Below, in pieces: positions 27,625 to 34,584 of a stretch of 64,000 nt of DNA; within the stretch, counting starts at the first letter, position 1; every line of letters starts with the position of its first letter. The notes below the pieces were generated by a model. The model was given only the letters and a program-made list of their open reading frames with translations. It did no database searches and was not told the origin of the DNA. This stretch comes from an uncultured Bacteroidota bacterium (GTDB lineage Bacteria > Bacteroidota > Bacteroidia > Bacteroidales > P3), in contig CADALO010000001.1 in the NCBI GenBank assembly GCA_902788805.1, positions 1-64,000 on the forward strand, read 5' to 3'. The position numbers and the translations under genes are program-made.

Positions 27625-27765
27625 GCCATCTTGAAGTTCCACAAATCAAGCCAAGTTAGTAAAGCGGTAAACGCTCACGAGGAATCGTGGGCTTTACTTA
27701 TACTTGGCAGGTCGTGGAACACCTAAGATGGCATAAGAAAAGTTCCACGATTTTTTATGCCAAGT
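27625..27765 (+). promoter_or_regulatory. Structured leader RNA with two mutually exclusive folds
   Basis: Fold 1 is one long nested hairpin: GCCATCTT/AAGATGGC (27625-27632 with 27725-27732), GTTCCAC/GTGGAAC (27636-27642 with 27714-27720), GCCAAGT/ACTTGGC (27650-27656 with 27702-27708), AGTAAAGC/GCTTTACT (27658-27665 with 27691-27698) and CACGA/TCGTG (27676-27680 with 27685-27689) capped by GGAA, a GNRA loop. GTTCCAC and GCCAAGT occur again at 27742-27748 and 27759-27765. In fold 2, TCGTGGAAC (27712-27720) pairs with 27742-27750, which is followed by six T like a terminator. ACTTGGC also pairs with 27759-27765, burying the ATG at 27757. This has the form of an attenuator or translational switch for the RM genes. 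A folded recombination site is an alternative. Confidence 0.65.
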
Positions 27766-28404
27766 AACGAAAACACAAAAACACAAATCAAGAGCCGCCA
27801 GCGGGTGGCTGACCACGGGGAGGTGTTCACCAATCCAAGGGAGGTGAATGCCATGCTCGACTTGGTGCGGGACGAGTCCTATCGGCTCGACAGCCGTTTC
27901 CTTGAGCCCGCCTGTGGCGACGGGAATTTCCTTATCGAGATTCTGCGCCGCAAACTATCACTTCTTTCTTCGGTCAAATCATCCGCGGAGTGGGAATTTA
28001 AGAGCCTTATTGCCGTAGGCTCTTGCTATGGTATCGAGTTGTTGGAGGATAATGCCGAGGCCTGTCGACTGCGACTGTTTACCGAGGTGAGGGAACAGAT
28101 GGGCAAAAAGAACTGCACTCAGGGCTACGAGGAAAGTTTACGATATATGTTAAAGAAGAACATCGTTTGTGGCGATGCGCTGACCTATCGCACTGCGGAC
28201 GGGCAACCTATCACCTTCTGCGAGTGGACACCCATTGCGGGTAGTATGCAGTTCTCGCGGCGTGATTTCCAGTTCGACTTCCTGGTCAACCAGACGCACC
28301 AGTATTCCCTCTTCGACGAACAGGGCGAGGCTCAGAGCTTCGACGAACCTGTCCGTTCCTATCCACCATTGCATTATACTCAACTCTATAGATATGGCGA
28401 TTAA
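27757..28404 (+). CDS. DNA methyltransferase-fold protein of the RM cassette (no visible catalytic NPPY)
   Basis: 215 residues. It contains the SAM-binding motif I FLEPACGDGNFLIEIL (about residues 47-62), preceded by HGEVFTNPREVNAMLDLV, and a later IVCGDAL (motif III-like). Where a gamma-type N6-adenine methyltransferase would have N-P-P-Y, this protein has FSRRDFQFDFLVNQ. As I recall, related short proteins with a similar D-F-x-x-D segment are commonly found just upstream of Eco57I-type methyltransferases in Bacteroidota, so it may be an accessory or SAM-binding subunit rather than an enzyme by itself. The start codon lies inside the structured leader. The G+C-rich codon use contrasts with the RT genes upstream. 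Confidence 0.75.
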   Translation: MPSNENTKTQIKSRQRVADHGEVFTNPREVNAMLDLVRDESYRLDSRFLEPACGDGNFLIEILRRKLSLLSSVKSSAEWEFKSLIAVGSCYGIELLEDNAEACRLRLFTEVREQMGKKNCTQGYEESLRYMLKKNIVCGDALTYRTADGQPITFCEWTPIAGSMQFSRRDFQFDFLVNQTHQYSLFDEQGEAQSFDEPVRSYPPLHYTQLYRYGD

Positions 28405-28543
28405 TCAAAACTCCTTGTCCTGCGGGCAGAAATCTTGTAAATCTTGTAGATTATTCCGCTACGCGGTGCTGCGCAAGCAAATTCTACAAGATCAACGAGA
28501 TCTCGTGAGCTAAGCGAACAGGAGAATATAAATATATACTGAT
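28405..28543. other. Intergenic stretch with an inverted repeat
   Basis: 139 bases between the two methyltransferase genes. ATCTTGTAGA (28444-28453) and its complement TCTACAAGAT (28482-28491) flank two small hairpins (CCGC-TAC-GCGG and GCTTGCGC-like). The role is unknown. Confidence 0.45.
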
Positions 28544-30049
28544 ATGAAAGAACGATATGCACCGGACATACTCAACTGCTTGGCCAACCTCAGCAGCGAT
28601 GAGGTCTTCACCTCGCCTGAGCTTGCCAACCGTATGCTCGACCTGTTGCCGCAGGAGCTGTTTCGCAGCCCGAAGACGCGCTTCCTTGACCCTTGCAGCA
28701 AGAGTGGCGTCTTCCTGCGCGAGATTGCCAAACGGCTGCTCGTTTGCCTCGAAGAGCAAATACCCGACCTGCAAGAGCGCATCGACCATATTATGACCCA
28801 ACAGGTCTTCGGCATCGCTTGCACCGACCTCACGGCCGAGATGAGCCGCAGGACACTCTACTGCTCCAAGCAGGCCAACGGAGAGTACAGCGTCAGTACT
28901 GCTTTCAGCAACGTGCAGGGCAATCTGCTATACGAGCGATGCCACCACACTTGGAACGCGCAAGGCCGCTGTGAACACTGCGGCGCCAGCAAGGGTGAAT
29001 ACCTCCGCGCTGACAGCCGCGAGACCTACGCCTATCCCTTTATCCATAAATCAATTAAAGAAATATTTCATAAAGATATGCAATTCGACGTAATCATAGG
29101 CAACCCGCCGTATCAAATGAGTGATGGAGGAAACGGCGCTAGTGCAAAGCCTATTTATAATCTTTTTGTAAAGCAATCTCTTGAGTTAAAACCAAAATAT
29201 TTGGTAATGATTACTCCTTCACGATGGTTTGCAGGTGGCAAGGGATTGGATGATTACCGAAATAAGATGCTGTCGGATAAGCATATTAAAGTGCTTGTGG
29301 ATTATGCTAATGCTAAAGATTGTTTCCCGAATAACAGCATTGGAGGTGGAGTGTCGTATTTTTTATGGGATGCTACTTGGAATGGGAAATGTAATGTCGT
29401 AAATATTAATGGGGAAAACAGGAATGAGACAACACGTGCCCTTAATGAATATCCTGTTTTCATTAGATTTAATGATGCAATAAATATTGTTAATAAAGTA
29501 AGGTCATTTTGTCAAGAAAGTATTGAAGGCATTATATCCACCCGTAATCCGTTTGGTTTATCTTCAAAGGAGCGAGGCCACTCTGACAGAAAAACAAATG
29601 ATGCAACTTTGGTTACCAGTCAAGGATGCTTTTATATAGATAAGAAAGATGTTTTGCAGGGCAAAAAACTTATCGAAAAATACAAAGTTCTGATTAGTAA
29701 AGTGACAGCAGAACATGCAGGAGAACCGGACAAAGAAGGAAAGTTTAAGGTCCTCTCAAGGACAGAAGTCGTCGAACCAGATGTTGTGTGTACTGACTCA
29801 TATATTATTATAGGCAGTTTTAACAGCAGAGAAGAGGCAATGAATCTATACAGCTATCTTATAACAAGATTTGTTCGATTCTTGTTGCTAATGGCGGTAT
29901 CGTCGATTAATCTTTCGAAAGAGAAATTCCAATTTATACCTCTTCAAGATTTCTCCCACCCGTGGACGGACGAGATGCTGTATAAGAAATACGGCTTGGA
30001 CAAGGACGAGATTGACTTTATTGAGAGTATGATACGTCCGATGGAGTGA
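28544..30049 (+). CDS. Eco57I-type N6-adenine DNA methyltransferase
   Basis: 501 residues. N-terminal HSxEVFTSPELANRMLD-like segment, motif I FLDPCSKSGVFLREI (about 46-60), a small zinc-ribbon-like cluster (CHHTW...CEHCG, about 136-150) and the catalytic motif IV FDVIIGNPPYQ (about 181-191). A C-terminal target-recognition region follows (YVLISKVTAEHAGE-like, IIIGSFNSREEAMNL, INLSKEKFQFIPLQDF). It methylates adenine to protect host DNA, working with the helicase-nuclease encoded 20 bases downstream. The middle (about 29045-29945) is distinctly A+T-rich while both ends are G+C-rich, as expected if the specificity part had been exchanged by recombination. Confidence 0.88.
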   Translation: MKERYAPDILNCLANLSSDEVFTSPELANRMLDLLPQELFRSPKTRFLDPCSKSGVFLREIAKRLLVCLEEQIPDLQERIDHIMTQQVFGIACTDLTAEMSRRTLYCSKQANGEYSVSTAFSNVQGNLLYERCHHTWNAQGRCEHCGASKGEYLRADSRETYAYPFIHKSIKEIFHKDMQFDVIIGNPPYQMSDGGNGASAKPIYNLFVKQSLELKPKYLVMITPSRWFAGGKGLDDYRNKMLSDKHIKVLVDYANAKDCFPNNSIGGGVSYFLWDATWNGKCNVVNINGENRNETTRALNEYPVFIRFNDAINIVNKVRSFCQESIEGIISTRNPFGLSSKERGHSDRKTNDATLVTSQGCFYIDKKDVLQGKKLIEKYKVLISKVTAEHAGEPDKEGKFKVLSRTEVVEPDVVCTDSYIIIGSFNSREEAMNLYSYLITRFVRFLLLMAVSSINLSKEKFQFIPLQDFSHPWTDEMLYKKYGLDKDEIDFIESMIRPME

Positions 30050-30069
30050 TATGACTAACATTAATAACT

Positions 30070-32637
30070 ATGCAGACGACAGAACAGATACTCCCCACGA
30101 TGCGGCGCGCGGTGCCGCAGATTTATATGTATGACGACACGTCGTTCCCCGGCTGGATAAAGATAGGGCAGACGACGCGAGCCGACGTGCGCAAGCGTAT
30201 CGACGAGCAGCATCCTATCACCGAGCCGCACAAGACCTACCACCTGCTGTGGCACGACAACGCCTTCTATGCCGACGGCAGCGGCGAGAGCTTCAGCGAC
30301 CACGACCTGCACGAGATGCTGCGACGTATGGGGAAAGAGCTAATAGGGGAGTGGTGCCGCTGCTCGCTGCGAGAGGCCAAGGCTGCATACGTGGCGGTGC
30401 GTCACCGCGACACAAATATCGAGACGGTGCGCGACCTCGACTACAAGATGCGCGAGGAACAAGAGAAAGCAGTAAAAGACACTGCCGACTACTTCGCCTT
30501 GATGGACAGCGAGGAGCCCGACCGCCCCAGCCACTACCTGTGGAATGCCAAGATGCGCTTTGGCAAAACTTTCGCTACCTACCAGCTGGCCAAGCGGTTG
30601 AAGGCCAAACGAGTGTTGGTGCTTACCTTTAAGCCTGCCGTGGAGGACTCGTGGAGGGACGACCTGCTGCGGCATAGAGACTTCGAAGGGTGGCAGTACT
30701 ATAGCAGTCGCGATGCGGATGCCACTAACGCATTAACTCATTCACACACTAACGCATTGCCTTTGGTTGTCTTCGGCTCTTTTCAAGACTATCTTGGCAG
30801 AGACAAATACGGCAACATAAAACCCAAGAACGAGTGGGTGCACAGCATCGACTGGGACCTAATCGTATTGGACGAGTATCACTTCGGAGCCTGGAACGAC
30901 AACGCCAAGAGTCTGCTCGACCTCGGCGACGCCGATGCCAAACGACGGCAGGCGGAAGAGGACGAGGTGATGAGCGAGGGTGGCATCGACGTGGAGAGCG
31001 GCCGCGCGTGGGACGATGAAGATATTCCTATCACTGGCAAGCATTTCCTCTACCTCAGCGGCACGCCCTTTCGCGCCCTCGCCACAGGCGAGTTTATGGA
31101 GAACCAGATATTCAACTGGACCTATCAGGATGAGCAGGCACGCAAAGAGGCTGTCGGCGGCCCCTATTTAGAGATGCCCACGATGGTGATGATGACCTAC
31201 CAGATGCCGCAGGATCTCGGCGCTATGATAGAGCAGTGGGATATGGATGGCTTCGACCTCAACGAGTTCTTCAGAGCGGAACACACTCCCTCCCCCCTTC
31301 GGGGTAATTCCCCTAACTTAGGGGGAGAGCCTGCCGTGCGCTTTGTACACGAGAAAGCTGTGCAGAAATGGCTCGATATCATACGCGGCAAGACGCCCAT
31401 CTATGGCGACAGCAGTTCGCCTCTCAACGATCACCCGCCGCTACCCTTCGAGGATACCCGTTTGCTGGACCTCTGCGCCCACACGATGTGGTTCTTGCCT
31501 AACGTGGCCTCGTGTGACGCTATGGAGGCACTGCTGCGACGTCCGGCCAACGGCTTCTACCAGAACTACCAAATCATCAACTGCAGCGGCACAAAGGCCG
31601 GCATCGGTGTGGATGCCCTTAGACCTGTACGCGAGGCGATGGGTGACAACCCGTTGACGACACGCACCATCACGCTGACCTGCGGCAAGCTGACCACCGG
31701 CGTCACCCTGAGGCCATTGGGCGGACTGCTGATGTTGAGGAACTGCTCAAGTCCAGAAACCTATTTCCAGACGGCCTTCCGTGTGCAGAGTCCTTGGACG
31801 GCCACCGACAAGGACGACCCCACGAAGAAGACCATCTTGAAGCCCACCTGCTATGTCTTCGACTTCGCCCCCAACCGCGCCTTGCGTGAGGTGGTGACCT
31901 ACGCCAACCAGTTAGACGTTGACAGCAACCGCCGCATCACCGATAAGGTGAACGACTTTATCAACTTTCTGCCTATACTGCAGTTCGACGGCAGCTCGAT
32001 GAAGCGAGTGGATGCCACCGAGATACTCGACTTCGTGGACAACGGTACAAGCGGCACCCTGTTGGCCCGACGCTGGAACAGCGCCCAGCTGGTCAACGTC
32101 GACAACGCCACCCTGCAACGGGTACTCGACAATCCCGAGGCGCTGGCCACCATTATGAAGATAGAAGGTTTTCGCACCTTGGGCAGCGACATCATCGAGA
32201 ACATCGTAAATCGTGCGGAACGAATAAAGAAACTGAAACGCGAGGCCAGCGATAATCCAAAAAAGAAGAAAGAACTGACGGCAGAGGAGAAAGAATATCG
32301 CAGCAAGCGGCGCGAAGTGCAGGAGAAATTGATGAAGTTCGCCACGCGTATTCCAATCTTTATGTATCTTACCGACTATCGCGAGGAGAGTCTTGAAGAT
32401 GTTATCCGCAAGCTTGAGCCCTCGTTATTTGAACGAGTTACAGGCTTGACAATTGATGACTTCGACTTGTTGCTTCGTGTAGGTGTCTTCAACCGTGCCC
32501 AGATGAACGACGCAATCCTAAAGTTCCGACGATATGAAGATGCTTCTTTGGCATATACAGGAGTGAACCGTCACGCTGCGGACACTCGTATCGGCCTAAT
32601 GGACAGTACCGTACCGATAGAGGCGCTGCTGGGGTGA
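30070..32637 (+). CDS. Restriction subunit: T5orf172 (GIY-YIG-like) nuclease fused to SF2 helicase
   Basis: 855 residues. The N-terminus (about 15-105) is a T5orf172/GIY-YIG-type domain: QIYMYDDTSFPGWIKIGQTTRADVRKRI. The helicase core follows: motif I AKMRFGKTFATYQLA (about 160-175), motif II LIVLDEYHFGAW (about 266-277), motif III LSGTPFRAL and motif VI-like YFQTAFRVQSPW. It is the translocating, cutting partner of the methyltransferase; the three genes form one operon. Two oddities interrupt the reading frame without breaking it: a TAACGCATT-type repeat at 30724-30758 (TNALTHSHTNALPL) and a G/C palindromic repeat at 31286-31327 (TPSPLRGNSPNLGGE). Both look like late insertions of dispersed intergenic repeats. 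Confidence 0.85.
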   Translation: MQTTEQILPTMRRAVPQIYMYDDTSFPGWIKIGQTTRADVRKRIDEQHPITEPHKTYHLLWHDNAFYADGSGESFSDHDLHEMLRRMGKELIGEWCRCSLREAKAAYVAVRHRDTNIETVRDLDYKMREEQEKAVKDTADYFALMDSEEPDRPSHYLWNAKMRFGKTFATYQLAKRLKAKRVLVLTFKPAVEDSWRDDLLRHRDFEGWQYYSSRDADATNALTHSHTNALPLVVFGSFQDYLGRDKYGNIKPKNEWVHSIDWDLIVLDEYHFGAWNDNAKSLLDLGDADAKRRQAEEDEVMSEGGIDVESGRAWDDEDIPITGKHFLYLSGTPFRALATGEFMENQIFNWTYQDEQARKEAVGGPYLEMPTMVMMTYQMPQDLGAMIEQWDMDGFDLNEFFRAEHTPSPLRGNSPNLGGEPAVRFVHEKAVQKWLDIIRGKTPIYGDSSSPLNDHPPLPFEDTRLLDLCAHTMWFLPNVASCDAMEALLRRPANGFYQNYQIINCSGTKAGIGVDALRPVREAMGDNPLTTRTITLTCGKLTTGVTLRPLGGLLMLRNCSSPETYFQTAFRVQSPWTATDKDDPTKKTILKPTCYVFDFAPNRALREVVTYANQLDVDSNRRITDKVNDFINFLPILQFDGSSMKRVDATEILDFVDNGTSGTLLARRWNSAQLVNVDNATLQRVLDNPEALATIMKIEGFRTLGSDIIENIVNRAERIKKLKREASDNPKKKKELTAEEKEYRSKRREVQEKLMKFATRIPIFMYLTDYREESLEDVIRKLEPSLFERVTGLTIDDFDLLLRVGVFNRAQMNDAILKFRRYEDASLAYTGVNRHAADTRIGLMDSTVPIEALLG
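30724..30758 (+). repeat. TAACGCATT repeat inserted in frame in the restriction helicase
   Basis: 30724-30742 matches intergenic 4605-4623 with one difference and 30744-30758 matches 4601-4615 exactly. Here the repeat is translated. Confidence 0.65.
31286..31327 (+). repeat. In-frame G/C palindromic repeat in the restriction helicase
   Basis: The 42-base stretch begins CTCCCTCCCC and ends GGGGGAG with internal CCCC/GGGG hairpins. It encodes PSPLRGNSPNLGGE, a peptide seen as a repeat-derived insert in Bacteroidota proteins and often present as an intergenic palindrome. Confidence 0.6.
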
Positions 32638-32693
32638 TTAAACAATGTTCTCGTAAACGTAAATCTACGAGCCATCAACCTAAGATGGTTAGG

Positions 32694-33908
32694 CTATTCG
32701 GCGTAAAGCTTTTTCCCAACGATACGTTGCATCGCGATGGCACAGGAGGCATCGCCGGTGACGGACATAACGGTGCGGCCCATATCGATGATGCGGTCGA
32801 TGCCGGCAGCGACCGCAACACATTCTACTGGAATGCCGGCCGATGCAAACACCATAGCCATCAGTGCAAGGCTGCCGCCCGGGATTCCGGGGGTGCCGAT
32901 TGATGCCACTGTCGAGGCAAAGGCAATGGCCATATATTGGCTGAGCGTGAGGTCTATGCCGCAGCAGGCGGCCATAAAGACAGAGGCTACGCCAAGATAG
33001 ATGGCGACACCGTCCATATTGATGGTTGCACCCAACGAGAGCACAAAACGACCTATCTCTTTGCCGACGCCCATCTTTTCGGTGCATTGCATCGTGTAGG
33101 GCAGCGTGGCTACCGACGAGTCGCTGGAGAACGCGAATAGCATTGCGGGCTGCATATTTCTGAAGAATTTGAGCGGTGACATCTTGCCCAAAAGTGCCAC
33201 CGAAGAACTGTAGACTACGCCTGCGTGTATGGCGAAGCAAAGGTAGGCCAATCCTAAAAGGGCTGCGTAGGAGCCGAGTACGGAGGGGCCGTTTTCAACC
33301 ACCACAGGTGTAAGCATACAGAATACGCCTATAGGTGCCAGTGCCATAATATATTGGAGTACTTTGCCTACGACATCATTGAAACTGAGAGTTATCTTGC
33401 GTGCCATCTCTCCTTTTTCGCCCACGTGCACCATAGCGATGCCGAAGAAAAGTGCAATGACAATAATTGGCATCATCCTCATCGAGACAAGCGGTTCGAC
33501 AAGATTGCTGGGGAACATCTCTACAATCTGGTCGACGACGGAGAGACGGGGTACTTCGACAGTCGCTGCAGTATTCTGATTGATGTGTATGAGCGGTAGA
33601 ACGCCTTTAAGCAGGGTGGGGACGACGAGACCCAGCGTTACTGCGAAGATGGTAGTGACCATAAAATAGAGCAGGGTGCGGAGTCCAAGGCTGCCCACTT
33701 TCTTGATGTCGTTCATCGACAGAATACCAGCCATAATAGAGAATAGCACCAGTGGTACGACAATGAATTTCAGTAGATTGAGAAAGATGGTGCCGATGGG
33801 CTTGATATAGCTGTTTACAAAATCAGCTTGATTGTGCAGCAACACGCCGGCCAGCACTGCCAGCAGCAGTGCAATGAGGATCTGGGTGGTGAGTGATAGC
33901 CGTTTCAC
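32694..33908 (-). CDS. Dicarboxylate/amino acid:cation symporter (DAACS family)
   Basis: 404 residues with eight hydrophobic segments and two re-entrant loops. Family signatures are SSDSSVATLPYTMQC (serine-rich hairpin 1), GATINMDGVAIYLGVA (NMDGT-like motif) and ASIGTPGIPGGSLALMAMV (hairpin 2). Members import glutamate, aspartate or C4-dicarboxylates with Na+ or H+. It lies 98 bases downstream of the hydrogenase operon, separated by a strong hairpin at 33943-33966, so it is probably a separate unit. It is convergent with the RM operon and borders the defence island on the right. Confidence 0.92.
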   Translation of the reverse strand: MKRLSLTTQILIALLLAVLAGVLLHNQADFVNSYIKPIGTIFLNLLKFIVVPLVLFSIMAGILSMNDIKKVGSLGLRTLLYFMVTTIFAVTLGLVVPTLLKGVLPLIHINQNTAATVEVPRLSVVDQIVEMFPSNLVEPLVSMRMMPIIVIALFFGIAMVHVGEKGEMARKITLSFNDVVGKVLQYIMALAPIGVFCMLTPVVVENGPSVLGSYAALLGLAYLCFAIHAGVVYSSSVALLGKMSPLKFFRNMQPAMLFAFSSDSSVATLPYTMQCTEKMGVGKEIGRFVLSLGATINMDGVAIYLGVASVFMAACCGIDLTLSQYMAIAFASTVASIGTPGIPGGSLALMAMVFASAGIPVECVAVAAGIDRIIDMGRTVMSVTGDASCAIAMQRIVGKKLYAE

Positions 33909-33942
33909 TTGTTTTGCAGATTAATAATGGTTAAAGAACAAC

Positions 33943-33966
33943 CGAGCCGCCCGTATGGGCGGCTCG
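33943..33966 (-). terminator. Terminator between the hydrogenase operon and the symporter
   Basis: CGAGCCGCCC (33943-33952) and GGGCGGCTCG (33957-33966) form a perfect 10-bp stem with loop GTAT. On the minus strand GTTGTTCTTT follows. Confidence 0.75.
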
Positions 33967-34006
33967 AATTGTATTTGCAACGGGCAGGATACCCGTGCCT
34001 CTAATC

Positions 34007-34483
34007 TTATTTGTACTCGGCGATGATGCCGGGAACCTGGTCGGGGGTCAGACGGCCGTAGACCTTGTCGCCAATCATAGCGACGGGAGCAAGACCGCAA
34101 GCACCAACGCAGCGAAGCGTGTTCAGAGAGAACTTGCCGTCGGCAGTGCATTTGCCGATCTGCACGTTCAGCTCGCGAGCAAAAGCGTCGAGAACTTTCT
34201 CAGCACCACGCACGTAGCAAGCCGTACCGAGGCAGACATCGATAGGATGCTCGCCCTTGGGCTCCATAGTGAAGAAGCTGTAGAAAGAAACGATACCGTA
34301 TACGCGCGACACGGGGATATTAAGCTCGTGGGCAACGACTTCCTGCACCTCGGCGGGGAGGTAGCCGAACTTACCCTGAACCTGGTGGAGGACATTGATG
34401 ACCTCACCGGCACGATTACCAAAGGACTTTGCAATCTCTTTGATAATGTTGATTTTATCTTCAGATAACTTGATATTTGCCAT
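34007..34483 (-). CDS. hndA: NuoE/HndA-like [2Fe-2S] subunit of bifurcating hydrogenase
   Basis: 158 residues, thioredoxin-like [2Fe-2S] protein. The four cysteine ligands are seen as CLGTACYVRGA and LRCVGACGLAP, preceded by the typical FGYLPAEVQEVVA and YGIVSFYSFF helices. In electron-bifurcating hydrogenases (HydABC, HndABCD) this subunit relays electrons beside the flavin subunit. It is the last gene of a four-gene operon transcribed from about 38930 to 34007, 101 bases after the catalytic subunit gene; the terminator at 33943-33966 follows. Confidence 0.93.
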   Translation of the reverse strand: MANIKLSEDKINIIKEIAKSFGNRAGEVINVLHQVQGKFGYLPAEVQEVVAHELNIPVSRVYGIVSFYSFFTMEPKGEHPIDVCLGTACYVRGAEKVLDAFARELNVQIGKCTADGKFSLNTLRCVGACGLAPVAMIGDKVYGRLTPDQVPGIIAEYK

Positions 34484-34500
34484 TGTTATTCTATTTTAGG

Positions 34501-34584
34501 TGATTTGTGAATTGTGAATAGTGAATTGACAAATGACAGCGTCAGTATCGATTCACTATTCACTTGTCACTATTCACGGTTTAT
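34501..34584. repeat. Short repeats of GAATTGTGAATAGTGAATTG type
   Basis: The gap between the catalytic and NuoE-like genes is filled with repeats of GTGAAT(A/T)GTGAA and their complement (TTCACTATTCAC). They can form an imperfect hairpin. Similar simple AT repeats lie between other genes in this genome. Confidence 0.5.
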
